Source of the DNA: Enoplosus armatus
Taxonomy: Eukaryota; Chordata; Actinopteri; Centrarchiformes; Enoplosidae
DNA length: 64,000 nucleotides
Assembly: GCF_043641665.1 (NCBI RefSeq)
Contig: NC_092203.1
Span: forward strand, 5,047,067 to 5,111,066
Reading direction: 5' to 3'
This document shows, in pieces, positions 1-12,865 of the stretch. Position 1 is the first letter of the stretch, and each line of letters starts with the position of its first letter. The position numbers were made by a program, and so were the translations under genes. A model generated the notes under the pieces. The model made no database searches. It saw nothing but the letters and a program-made list of their open reading frames with translations, and was not told the DNA's origin.

Positions 1-301
1 ATGACACAAGGTTAATATGTGGCGTTTAAACAGCAGCAGGAGCTGTCACAATGCTAAAAGTTAGTCTGTGCCTGCAGATAAAGTCAACAGTCTTCAGAAC
101 TAAAGTGCCATTCAGAGCTGTGAGCTCAGAATATATGAGATGATCAAGCTGAATTTGTGTAGAATTTGCCTTCCCAGCCTAGTTTCATGTAGCGACACCC
201 CCTGGGACTGGACCCAGGCTCATAGAAAAGAACAGCAGCTCGGCCGAGTGGTTATCCATCACGCTTCAGTCTATCTCCAGAGGGGGGAACCGGTCAAAGA
301 A

Positions 302-336
<35 letters not shown>

Positions 337-345
337 CACACACAC
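302..345. repeat. (CA)n microsatellite
   Basis: About 44 bases of nearly pure CA dinucleotide, interrupted by one CG. The threonine/histidine-rich open frames crossing it are artefacts of the repeat. Confidence 0.97.
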
Positions 346-3300
346 TGTTTGTTTGCTAGGATTGCCACCTCTGAGAATATCCTCGCCAGTGACTAAATTG
401 GCTGCAGGAAACGCTTTTTGGAAGGAGTGCGAGCGTGCCCATTTGCAAAGAAAGCAGGTGCGCTCTTTTGCCCCAATCCCAGGATTTATTCCACGGTCAT
501 CAGGCCCAGAGGAATAGATTGTTATTTGGCCTTGTTTCATTTTCAACAGAATAAAACTGTACAGGGAAGGAGGGGAGGAGGGTTAAGCTAACTGGGACTT
601 TGCAAAGTCGTCCCCCTTTCAGTCATTTGTTTGTGTCCGCCGAGGTTTGGATCCTGACATAAAGAAGCCATTTGAGCAGAAGAGCTCATTTTTACTGAGT
701 GTCAACATTTAGTTTACCATGCATCTTCACCGTGGCTGCGTACATCTGCATTTCTCTGGGGTCGCTCTGAGCGGCCTGTCAACTGAATGAGGTGGTTATT
801 AATGTAGACACTTGCCCGTGCTCTTACTGCGTCCATACAGCTGTGACAGAAAGGCTTTTACGTGCGCCGTGACAACGCTCATGCACAATGAATGGAGGAA
901 AAGCGCCAATTATGGCCGCAACGCTCCAAAGTGGCTTTTAGTGCCCAGACGAGCAGATATCTTGAAACTGACTCTGACACACATCCACTCACACTCCTAC
1001 ATCTACATGCACAGTGTGTTTCCTTTTCAACTCTTTGATTACTTTGTGGATGCAGTGATTGTGAGGCCACCCTTGATTAGCTCAATTTATTCCCCAGCCA
1101 TGCCAGAGGGCCATTTAGGGAAGTTTTTGCAGACTCTTTCCATTTATCAAGATGGGAGGCAGACATGATTTGAATCTTAATATGTCCTTGCTGCAGAATA
1201 CAAACAAGTGCATGCAGGCAAACTCTGTCCCCCAGTGTGTGTGCGCACAAACTGGGGGATGAAGGAACTGAAAAGTCTTTCGAAAAATGATGTTTGATTA
1301 TCACATGGGCCTTGTTGTGTTAGTTTGTTTTTTGGAGCCTTTCATTATGGATGTAGAGTCAGCCCCCAAACACTCCACTCCTCGACTCCTACTCTCTGAA
1401 AGTCAGAGTTGACGAGTGGATGGTGATTCAGAGAGAGGAGCAGCAGCAGAGTTTGATCTTAGATAACCGTGGTGTATACTTTTAAAAAATGTTGCTTACT
1501 AACCCTGCTGACTAACAGAAAATGATTCATGCATCTATGACACTTTTTCACATGATACCACCCTCCTCCCCCCTCTATAATCCAACAGGTGGCTGCAGTT
1601 AATAAGTAGATCTGCAATACTGCGAGGAAAAGAAATTGAAAAAGAGAGGTCTGCAGGCTTCAAAATGTGAACAGCAATGGACTTTGAATGACTACAGATA
1701 TCTTTATTGATATTTTTCATTCAGTAAACCGTGTGCTTTGCCTGGTTAGTCAACATGGACCAACCAACTTGAGGAAAACAGAAGTCTCTTTCTGACCAAT
1801 ATTCCAATTTAAAAGCGTGATTATTATCTTAAGATTCAACTCCAGACCTGCATTTGTGGTCGACATAGTTTTAAACAATGAATCAGCTATGTGTCTTTAT
1901 TGTTTAGTTTCATTTCCATTGAAACTGAGGACTTGATTTGTTTGACAGCCTTGGAAAGACTTCCAGGAGTCATGTGCCACTGGCATTTCTCAACCTATGT
2001 AAGGTTGTCTTGGCAACAACCTTTATAGCCTCTGTAATACCTTGGCAACAACTTAATGGCCAGGTAGTACAGGCAGCATTTAGAGGAGAGGGGGGGCTGC
2101 CTTGTAACAGCAGATCCTGGACAACCAAGCAGAGGTTAGGTAGCCATCGACTGTGTGAGGATTTGAGGGTTTAAAATTGGTGAGGCAGTAGATTATCTCC
2201 TGTTTTCCTGGCATCCAAACGGAGGTTAATAGGCTCTTTTCAGCACTGGGGCGTAATGTCGTCCATCCGCCATTGTCTCTAGTAGGCATAATCTGTTTAC
2301 ACTGACTCTCTCGTTCCGTTTTGACAATGCACACGCATCTGAAGGGATGAAGAATGAGGGGGACAATGCAGTGGACATTAATTCTCTTTCTGAGAACGTC
2401 TTATTAGTCTCGAGAGGCTGTTTCCAGAAAACGGCTCCAAATTTATCTCCCAGCCTGATGTGAGGGGAATTCTGTACCATGACATGAGGAGAGCGCTCAT
2501 CAATGTTTATGTTGAAACACAGTCTCTTTAAAGAATGGCCTCCCGGGAAATTATTTCCCTCTCAACAAACACTGTGTTTAACTCGCCCATACTTACCTGC
2601 ATCTATCCCAAATGTATAGACTCTGCTCCCGTTTCTCGTCTCTGCATCTTTTTTTCCCCCAAAAGCCCCTTTCTGCAGCTCTCTGCATTTTTCAGTCTGA
2701 AAATAGCGGAATCACGGGAATGTGGCAGGATTGAATCTCAGCTGGCTGATTGGATTGTCTTTTGCTCTATCTCAGGCTGCATTAAGCGGCCGAGGCTTTG
2801 GACATATAAAAAGTGATGGATGCCTCCTCCTTACGTCTGGACCGCTCTGAGCTGACCTCAGCAGAAGGCAGGAAAGGCAAAAAAAAAAAAGAGACGAGAG
2901 ACTGTGATTTACTGACCAGGCCGCTGAAAGCAGAGGGGAGGATGAATGCCACTCAGCTCCCACGACTGACAGCCACAGATGTAAAGAAGTGCTCCCACTG
3001 CTTCTCTGTCTGTCGTTTTGCTTCCCTTTTTTTTCCTCTCTGGTGTTTGGAGGAAACATGCAGCTTAGAGAAATTACGGAGGATAATTATCACTCTGGAA
3101 ATCGCAAGATTTTGTGATTAGCTATCAAACCCATTTCATTCCTCAGTTTAGTTTGCGCATTCTCTCCTCTGCTAATTAGTCTGCTCGGTCAGTACGTTAT
3201 CTGCTCTCCTCCTCTCCCCCCTCACCACCATTATTCACTGCTGCCGTTCTTATTCCAGTCCTCTAAGGTTTTAACATTACAAGAACATCAAGATCAATTG

Positions 3301-5015
3301 GTGCAGTGGTGGTTTTAGTACTAAGTGGGTGCATCTGCTGTGACCCTGCCATCCATCTGTCAGTAATAATTAGGCTGCTAGAGTGATATTCTTTCTGTGC
3401 AAAGCAAAAGACGGGTGAACCCAGCATTCTGTCTCTTCAGTCTACATGCTGATGTCTGACTGACTGCTTGAGAAAGCACAAATTATTCAGGCAAATGCCA
3501 GAGAGCCCATTATCCCGCTTACAGTAAGGCGAGTCACATTCTCATTATAATTACTTCCAGTGAATCCTGATCACAAAGCTGGACATCAGGGATAAATCCT
3601 CATAGATCAACATGTGAGGCAGGGACGGGCGTGGCCTAGGACAAATGCACTAATAGGTCAGGCAGTGCAACATATCGTTCCTCACGTCCCGTGGACGATT
3701 ATACAACAGTTTTGTTCAATTTTTCAAGGCTAAGAGCTGTTGTTTGCACGGCTAACGTTTTTACACAGGTTTTAAAAATGGCGGTAGCCAGTGCTGCAGG
3801 CTTTCTAGGTTTCTCTTGTGCTAGGGGTGTACCTAAAGCGGCGTTGTAAGAACTATGATCGTTCCTAGTTCTTGTGGTGCGGACACAATAGACGGCTTAT
3901 TGTCAGCAGTGCAACTACAGTAATGCCTCTATTACAGTACGTTTGGTTTGATAGGCAGTGAAAGCGCCTCTCAGTTCATGGGGATGGAGTGTAGGGAACA
4001 ATTGGAAGACCTCAAGATCACTGGAGTTAATGAGAAGGAATATGAAGGAAAATGAAGCACAGTATGTATTAATGTGGGGGAAGAGAGAGACTGGACCAGG
4101 AAGTGGCAGCTGCCTTACATTTAATTAAGATGTAGAATTGTCTCAAAAAAATCCTCTTCTTGTTACAGCTACAAAGTCTGTTTATAGATTTCATAACCTG
4201 TGATTTAGACTCATTACTTGCATTCAGCCTCCAACAGGTTCTTTGTAACATCTTATTTCCAATTTCTCCATGGAGCGTTTGCTGTTCCAGATATCGTGTT
4301 CGTTTTTTGTCTGTCAGGACATGGTGGAAACATTCCCCAACAAAGTTTCACATGCTGGCACAACGGGCAATTTAAACTTTGTTTGCTCAAAGATAAAATA
4401 TCTGCTGCATGTGCAGGGCCAGGCATGAAATGCTTATTTATGAATTTGGCTTCATCGGACCGGTTCGAAACACAGATGCAGCCATGTACGCAAACAGAAA
4501 CTGCACAGACACAAACCTGCCTCTGCTCAGCTTTCCATGCCTCTCTGGCCGATTTAACAATGAAAATCTTTAATTTCATAGTTTTAAATATTTATCCTCT
4601 CCAGCGTGTCTTGAATGTGTGTACAGTTGACTTAGGCTGTTTGATAATCTTATTGGGTGGATAATCAGCGGGCGCTATGAATAGGAGTATTTCATCAGAT
4701 TGCAGAATCGATATTCACCGCAGGCAGGAGCATTTTTCTGTAATATTCCCATTCTGCAAAATGTATGGATTAAATGTGAAAAAAATAAACAGGATGTTCA
4801 CCACCACTATAAAGCTGTTTGGTCTGCAGAGATTGCACAGTCTGAGAATGCACTGTACACTATCATTCCCCCAGCGAACACACATACCTGTAACGGAGGG
4901 AAAAACATTAGCATCAGTCGCAGTATGAAGATATATGATATATGAGCTCATTCGTTGGCTGCTGGAACTTCTGCTCCAGTTTTACAGCCTCTTGACTGTT
5001 TTATCAGCATCACAT

Positions 5016-5017
<2 letters not shown>

Positions 5018-5055
<38 letters not shown>
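5018..5055. repeat. (TG)n microsatellite
   Basis: Uninterrupted TG dinucleotide of about 19 units, followed by a looser TG/TA-rich stretch to about 5115. Confidence 0.97.
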
Positions 5056-5057
<2 letters not shown>

Positions 5058-5583
5058 ATAAAAGTATATACAGTGTATGTGCACATGTGTGTGTATGGAC
5101 ATGTCTGTGTTTATACACTAAAGGGAGAAAAGGCTTTTCAATTGCCTCATGCCCCACCAGGCTGCCCCGGCTCAGCTGGGGAGGAGGCCAGACACATTAC
5201 TCAGCTATTAAACTGTTACTCGCAGGTGTCACCCTCAGCGGGGGCTGTGTTGATAGAGGCGGAAACGCCCTCAAGGTCCACTGCTATATACACACACACA
5301 TCACATACACATATATCCTTCAGGCAGGGGTGTTTGGGGTCCGGGCTCCTGGCTGTGGCTTCCCGGCTTGATGGGGCGTAGCAGGGGCCAGAAGGGGAGC
5401 AGACGGGTGAGGCAGATCGGGCCAGGAGGGGGGCAGCGGGACACCGGAGGACAACAGGACTGGGCCAATAGGGAGGCCACCTGCCACTCCATTTCACCCG
5501 TGATGAATCGGCCTCGTTTCTTTTCTCTTTGCCTGGTTTCTGTCGGGAACTTTAGGCTTCACTCTGACGGCTGCTAGGAAAGT

Positions 5584-5584
<1 letters not shown>

Positions 5585-5616
<32 letters not shown>
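5585..5616. repeat. (CA)n microsatellite
   Basis: Uninterrupted CA dinucleotide of about 16 units. Confidence 0.97.
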
Positions 5617-5618
<2 letters not shown>

Positions 5619-8457
5619 ACATTCAGATACATACATGCATGTTTGCATTACTATATATGAAGTCCCATGGAAAGAAAACTGTTGTTTGGTGTCTTTTGTG
5701 GCTCTGGAGGAGCTTTAAGTCAGAGAAAGTAACCCAAGTGACAATTAGAATGGATCAGGCTCCTGGTAACCTGTGTTGAGAACCAATTCAGGTGAAAGTC
5801 GAGCTGCGTCAGACCTACATACAGGTCAGGAGGGTTCTGATGCTGTGTCAGACAGCCATTCAGATAGACCCCCAGACTCACTGTGTTTCTAAAAACTTGA
5901 CTGCAGAAATTACTCATTTTCCATTTGCATCTACAAAAGGTCTGTAAACCTTTTAACAACCATCCGTCCCTTTGCTTCTGTTCATCAAAGAGTTATTTGT
6001 CTTCTTTTTTAATGAGTTTGGACATTAATAGTTTCTGCTATTTACACCAATAACATTGGTGGGCGAGACACAACCTAGCTGATGAGTGACTCATTTGTTT
6101 TTGCAGTCCATTATGCTCCAGCTGTGCTAGCTGATGTTTTAGGAAGCAGGTTCATTCATTACCTGCTTCATTAGTTCTGTCCCTCAAGGTATGGCACCTT
6201 TCTGTGTTTCTCTTTTTTCCCCCTCTAACACCACATTTTGTGGACTTTGACCAAAGAATGCCAGGCAGGCAGTTTCCTGTGCTATGTCCCTCAGGGGCTT
6301 TACATCAGAATAAGAAAATACCATCCATAGGGGAATAACTGGATCTGCTTGACTGAGCATGTGAGAAAAATCAAACCTGCTTCCATTATATTAATACAGA
6401 ACGGCAAAATCATCATTTTTTCAATTTGATCCCTTGGTAGTCGTTAAAAGTATTATTTGATGCCTGTGTTGATAGTCTGTACATTAAAACTACATATTTA
6501 ATTGTAAAACAAAGCTATAATTTAAAAAAGTTATTCATCTCTCTGAATATATTCACCTGAAAAGGACACCTGGCATCTCCTTGAAAACCAAATTATGATA
6601 TTTCACTTTGCCTTGTCCACAGAGGAAAGGTGCAGTGCAAAAAACAAACAATCAGTAAAAGCAGGAATCACTCACAGTTGTGTATATTATAGTCTACTGC
6701 GATCCAGCTGGCTTATACATTCACAGCGTGCAGAAGCAAACGCCTATTGTGAGATTTACACAAACAAACAAGAGACTCGTCACAGCAGGAATCTTATCTT
6801 AAACTTTATCTTATCAGCAACTGCTGCTTGTTCAAATCCAGTTGGATACTTCTTCCAGCGTGATCACAGTTTGTTTTTTGCCTATCACAGAAAGCGATAG
6901 TTTAGCTATTCAAAAATGTCTTATATTTCCAATTATGCCTTGAAAATGGATTAAGATAGCTGACATGTTGCCTTTGATTGCGTTTACCACCCATTGCTCT
7001 CTTAATTGGTTCCCTTTAATTTAGACAACTTGCTTGTTGAATGGTTTGTTCAGAGTGCTTAAGACGTGTGGTTGCAGCAAACAGCACCCTACAGAGTGGC
7101 AGAGAGTCATTAAGACTCTGACTCAGGCAAGATGCATGTAAATGTGAATGGGGCCACACAAACATGCATCATCTGAGATTGTTGGAGTCTTAGTGAAGTC
7201 AGCCCGGAGTTGCTGGGCTGAGGCCTGGATGCTGTCGCTGTGGGCCTGATGCTGGGGGCCAGTTGTGCTTTTGGCACCCCAGTTTGACTATCGCAGAGCC
7301 ACACACGGACTTGCACATTGCTGCCTCTGCATACTACCAAAGCAGTAGTTTTGTGGTTACAGTATCCACCGCCTGTTTTGTGCACTGATAACATCTTATT
7401 TCTACAAAAGAAAGAAAGAACCAATATGACCCTATATCTTAAGAGTTGCACATGAAGTCAGCAAAGATGTAGTAGTATTTGAATGCTTGTGAATAGAGAA
7501 TAGAAATACATGATCCACCTAAAACTGTCATGTGTATAGTCTTTCTGTTCACCGTCTTTCTATCTGCGCTTACTCACACCGACTCCGACTCAGGATCAGA
7601 ACCCAAAGCCGCTGTTGATTGAAACGCGGCGATGCTATAAGCTGCGGCTCCTCTTCCTCCCACCTTCACTCCCACTTGTCTTGGCACAGCTCCTGCACAT
7701 TGTTCCTGCAGTTCTGTCAAGTCTCTCGGCTTCCTTGCAGTCGCTCCTCACAGCGGAGCCTCCCTTCGTAATAAGAAGCAAATGCAGGGGGTTTTAGCGT
7801 TTTGTAGAAAATGAAATATTGTTGTTGTTTATCTCTCAGTCTAATGAGACACGAGGAGGTATGAGATAGCTGCTTATCTCCTGCGTCGGAAACAGCAATC
7901 AGAACGAAGACGCTGCACATGTGCTCTGTACCCTCGGTGCATTCACATCTTTGCACGTTGCTAATCATTCACTGCGCACACAGTGTTTGATTTGCTTTTG
8001 CTTTGAATGAAACTAACTTCATTTCAAGGGCTCAGCAAGATACAATACTTAGTAATTAAGCTCCAGCATGCCTCTCTATCTAAAACTATTGACTTTCCTA
8101 CCAAGTAATGTTTAAGCAAGTCAGCACGCCATGAATATCGTTTCAGAAACATTCACACCTGGTTACTCTTTTATTTTTTTTAACCTCCATTTGGACCGTG
8201 ATGCTTTACAATTAGCAGTGAAAGTTATGTTGTCAGTGCTCCTCTCTTTATATTCAGCATCAGCCACCTCTTTATCCTTTACATACCAAACAGCAGACAG
8301 CCTGTAGGCATGGACAGATACTGCAGAGACTGTGTGTGACTGTGAGAGAAAGATAGACAATGTGCTTAGCTGCATGTATAGCATGTTGCCGGGGGGTGCT
8401 TTGATGTGTACATGCATCCTTAGGGGGGGTATGGGTTGGTACAGATACGGTTTGTCA

Positions 8458-8478
8458 CCACACACACACACACACACA
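8458..8478. repeat. Short (CA)n microsatellite
   Basis: About ten CA units directly upstream of a tRNA-like SINE remnant. Microsatellites next to SINE ends are common in fish genomes. Confidence 0.9.
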
Positions 8479-8485
8479 AACAGGC

Positions 8486-8600
8486 TATGTTGTGTGGCAT
8501 CACGGTGGCCTAGAAACAAAGCAGGGAGACCGTGGTTTGACCACAAGACCTAAGTTGAAGAATCCCCCGTGCTAAAGTGCCCTAAAGCAACGAACTTAAT
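8486..8600 (+). mobile_element. Degenerate tRNA-derived SINE-like remnant
   Basis: The block begins with GGCATCACGGTGGCCTAG, which resembles the A-box region of fish tRNA-derived SINEs. It continues with a B-box-like stretch (ACCGTGGTTTGACCACAAG, then GTTGAAGAATCCCCC) and a stretch like the usual 'gtgcccttgagcaaggcac' body segment (GTGCCCTAAAGCAACGAAC). It is too diverged to be an active gene. The identification rests on remembered general SINE layout, not on an alignment. Confidence 0.4.
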
Positions 8601-9760
8601 CTGAATGATGCATCTGAACTTTGAACTTTTTCAACGAGGGCAAGCAAATGAGGAGCTGCCCTATGGGGGAAAGTACAGTATCATATTACATAACCAACAT
8701 ACAGTGACACATTTTCTTTTCTTCCTGTGCATCTCTGAATTTGAATCACCACCAGCTCATGCAGGGGGGGGTAAAAGAAAACACAAGCAAGACGTAGCCT
8801 GTCATATTAAAGCAGCCAGCAGCAAATTGCACATCAAGGCTAATAAAAGCGACAGGGAAATTGCTGCCAGCAGATTTCCTCCAAATCTCCCCAGTAATTC
8901 CCCATGAGCTCTGGCATTACTGCCTCACTACCCAGCCTCAGATTAACCCCCCCACCCCCGGCCTCACAGCAATGCAGCTCAGGGCTTCACCATGCTAGTT
9001 TAGCCTCTCGATATCAATGCTTGTCCATTGTGCTTTTGATATCTTCAAAAGGGTCCTCTTCTTTTCAAATGCAGTTTATTAGCTAGTAGCATTGTAAGGC
9101 CACAGCCCAACACCAGTATTTTAACATACTGGGTGTTGGCAGGTTTGTGTGTTTTGACAGATTGTTTAAAGTCAATTATAAAGCATTCGCTGGGTCAGCT
9201 TCACAAATGTGCTTTTTTCTGCTCTATAGCATTGTAGACTGAATATCTTCTGGTTTAGACATTTTACAGCCTAAACAGTTTAACAAAAATCTAGCCTACA
9301 GATGATAATTATAAATAATTATAAGTTGAAGCCCAAAATGCAATCAACCCCTGAGGTGACTCACGATCTCTATGTATCCCACTCCGTTTCTAAACATTCC
9401 CACAGTGCAGCCACTCGAACAGCTGTAACCATTTACCTTCCTCCTGAGCTCTGTCTCCACTCCACTCCTGCAACCTCCAGGTCAATCGGCCCTGCTGCGC
9501 TTCACCTCTGAAAGCGTTTGACCTAGACCTAGTGTCCAGACCCGCACTGAGCCAATCGGCATTCAGAACATCTTATCTGTCAGTGCACAGCACCGATTTC
9601 AAACAATCTCTCGGTATCCCAGCTCGCAGTGCGAGAAGAGACTCAGCAGGACTCTCTCTGCCTCCACTCTGCACCTCAGTGTTGCTGCACAGCAACTGAT
9701 ATTAGAGATTCAGTATTAGACCGGTTTAGGAAGCCTAATCTGTGTTTTATGGATTCTCTT

Positions 9761-9763
<3 letters not shown>

Positions 9764-9792
<29 letters not shown>
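9764..9792. repeat. (CT)n microsatellite
   Basis: Uninterrupted CT dinucleotide of about 14 units within a pyrimidine-rich stretch. Confidence 0.95.
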
Positions 9793-9794
<2 letters not shown>

Positions 9795-9866
9795 CTTCTT
9801 CTTTACTACTTTTCTACTTTTCTTTTAGAGGCAGAGAGCAAAGTCTTTTTACACACTCTGGCTAAA

Positions 9867-10322
9867 GGGATGGCTATGTCGGCGGGTCGGTCCACCACTT
9901 TGGTTCGGACTAAAATATCCCAAAAACTATTGGATGGATTGCCGTGAAGTTCTGTACAGATAATCATGATGTCCAGAGGATTATGTCCACTGACTTTACT
10001 GATGCCCTGACTTTACATCTAGTGTCACCAGCAGGTCAAAATGTTTGCTCATCCAGTGAAATATAAATATATATATAAAATCTCAACATCTACAAGATGG
10101 ATTGGCACAAAATGTGGTGCAGATATTCAAGGTTCTAGATGATGAATCCATTTTGTGTTCAGTACTAATTGCACTGCAACATATTAACATAATAACTACA
10201 ATGGTTAATATGGTAAACATTATACCTGCCAAACGTCAGCATGTGAGGATGCTGACGTTAGCATTTAGCTCAAAGCACTTGAGTGCAGCCTCACAGAGCC
10301 AGTAGCATGGCTGTAGACACTT
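9867..10322 (+). repeat. Interspersed fish repeat (non-coding, probably DNA-transposon derived)
   Basis: The segment holds signature phrases of a family that is frequent in percomorph genomes: 'ggtcggtccaccactttgg', 'aactattggatggattgcc', 'ggtaaacattatacctgcc', 'gacgttagcatttagctc' and a closing 'gtagcatggctgtagac'. The order matches what I recall of full copies, with parts of the middle deleted. A reverse-orientation fragment of the same family lies near 26430-26508. The class is uncertain; it has no coding capacity. Confidence 0.75.
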
Positions 10323-12424
10323 ACTCTTGTTTTATCTCCCTCTCTCCCCTGTTCTCTTTCAAAGTTTTGATTTATATCATCCCTGAGTCAATTTGCCTAA
10401 GTGATGTGAGTGAGGTGTGCCAGTGGCACTAGCAGCTGGGTTTTAACGTAAATACCCCTGCAACCTCAGCGAGGCCGAGGGGTCTCGCACTTCTGCAGGG
10501 GCTTCGTTTCAGCAGTGCGAAATAATGCAGTATCTTGTTAAATTAAAAAGGACATTTTGTAATAAAAGCTGCTGGAACAGAAATGACCTGCAATAAACTT
10601 TTGAAAATAAGCAGGATAATAAGCTGCGTTTAAAAATGTATTGCATTATTTCACAAATTCATGGTCATACTTTATATTGTCTGTATTTATTCATATTTCA
10701 TTCCTATTTATTTCATCATGTCTTAATTATTTAATATTCAACACTACGTTTCCATACCTATCAGCACAGAAATGACCAAGATGAAAATAAAATGCCAGAG
10801 TGGTGCCCGGAAATGGTGCAATAAACAAATAACAGGAGCATGTTTACTAAAATAGTAAGTTGGCTGTAACTGTTAGCTCATTGACTGCTGAATATAATAT
10901 TATTTTAGATGAATAAAGTTTCATTTAACATTAGACTCGTTGTAATCCAGAAGCTTCCAGACACATAAAGCCAGATTAACATGAGCTCCTAGTGGGAAAT
11001 AGAATGACATGGGGATACTGGTCCATATAATCTTCTGGCTAACAGAAGTATAAAGCATATACAGAGTAGGGTGTGTATTTAAGCAGCTGTAGGTCCGAGT
11101 GAGGAACATACATGAAGGTGCATCTGATATCTTTCCTTTAGACAAGGGAAGGCTCTCAGGTTATCAGGAATTCAAATACTGTGGCAGCAGCCAGTCAGAA
11201 GCATCACTCTGTGGAACAGCGGTGTTGTTTACCTGCAGAGAGAGAAGCAGGGGAAAGGAGGGGCAGCAGGCAAGACTGAGTGAGAAACAAGCATAGGGAA
11301 AGAAAGAGACTAGGTAGTGTAATTTGATCGCCGCATGCTGGGAACTCATCAGCATGCTGCTCATGTACACCCCCACCCCTCTATGCTACACACACAAACA
11401 CAGATATGTGCACAAGTTGCACAAGGATGGCAGTCAGGATAGACAAATCACAGACTAATGTAATCATGTAAACACTCCATCATTCTCATTGTCCCACAGA
11501 TTCAGCATTCAGCGAGTCCATACACCAACACGCACACACACCTTTGTCATAGTGCTCATGGACACTGACCTAAGTTACTCCCAGATTCTTGTGTCTGCCT
11601 GCTTTTCACTTATTTTTAGGGCTGAGTATTGAAGCTCAGTAATTCTTAGATCAGAGCTTAAGGGAAAAGCCCCGTTCATTCCTATCAAAGTTGCTCAGTG
11701 GCACATGAAGCCTAAAAAGTTCAACTTCCAAGTGTAAAATTACCGGGATCTTCCGCATAGCTTCCGCACTGCACGGCCCATAGAGCAACAGCACTAGCGT
11801 CTCCTTTTAAAGTGGAAATGAAGCAGTCAACCAAGTTAAGATGATTTACTAAATGGATTTCCACTCTAATCAACAATTATTTAACAAACATGACAAATGT
11901 GAACATATAAAAGAAAATAGAAGCCCTGTTTTATCTTTTGTGGCAAGGGTGCCGCCATCTTGCAGTGCTGTAACCTGTGACGTCATGGAATTGGTTGGCC
12001 TGGCTGAGTTCAACAGATACAGGTAGAGACAGCGAAAGATGGAGACAGTGAATGATGGAGCCACAGGACAGAAGAAGACAGGTTAAAGCCAGGGACAAAA
12101 CTGTCTAAAATGACAGATATTCAAAATGAGCCTGAAAGTTTTCACCTAAAACTCTCGTCAATCCACACTAAACACCATTTGATTCCTCAGTCAGAGAAGG
12201 TCACCACAGCTGATGCATTATAATATTTCTTACCGTGACTCCACGTTTTCCACAGCAGTCAGTCAGGCTCTGTTATCTTCCTCACCATCTCGTTTCTTCT
12301 TCTTGCAGTGCATACAATAGTTTTTTAGCATGTGGGATTCCTTCGCATGGCCCAACTGCCGAAAAGGCGTCACACGTCTAGTGGCAAATGAAAAAAATGT
12401 ATCTTAGCCAACACAAACCAACGT

Positions 12425-12865
12425 AAGTCAAATCATGGCTAGACTAAAGGTTTCTAAGGGGGCGGTGCATGGAACTCTAAAACGCTCTGCAGAAACGGGA
12501 TCAGTTGTATCCAAAGCACAATCAGGCAGACCAAAGGTGACCACACCATCAGAAGATCAATACATCAAGCTTAGTTCCCTGATAGATTAAAAAAAAAAAA
12601 GCAACTTCATCACAGATACAGAATCTGCTAAATAAAGAACGCCACGCTCCAATCAGCAAAAGTACTGTCAAAAGAAAGCTGTCTCATAGTGGTCTCAGAG
12701 GACGAGCAGCAGTTTCTAATCCACTTCTCCGAAGGGGAAACAAGGCCAAACGCTTGGGGTGGGCTAAGAAATGCCAGCATTTTACTGTGGTTGATGAAAA
12801 GTCCTATTTACTGATGAATCCAACTTTGAGATTTACAGCATTTAGGGTCATCAGGTTTTGCACAA
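12425..12865 (+). pseudogene. Tc1/mariner-like transposase relic
   Basis: Reading across frameshifts gives the order expected of a Tc1-family transposase: a helix-turn-helix part with KGAVHGTLKR and QSGRPKVTTP, then ATSSQIQNLLN, then a second DNA-binding stretch with APISKSTVKRKLSHSGLRGR, then GNKAKRLGWAKK, and a catalytic block reading TDESNFEIYS. In known Tc1 proteins the aspartate of the 'DESNFEIFG' block is the second acidic residue of the DDE triad. A 12-A run near 12589, a stop after KLSSLID and small indels break the frame, and the C-terminal catalytic segment fades out by about 12900. It is a dead copy inside the il1rapl1 intron. I did not find clear terminal inverted repeats. Confidence 0.8.

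Noticed and set aside
140..517. 125-codon open frame at the window start
   Set aside because: Crosses the CA microsatellite (HTHTHT... stretch) and has no splice or homology support.
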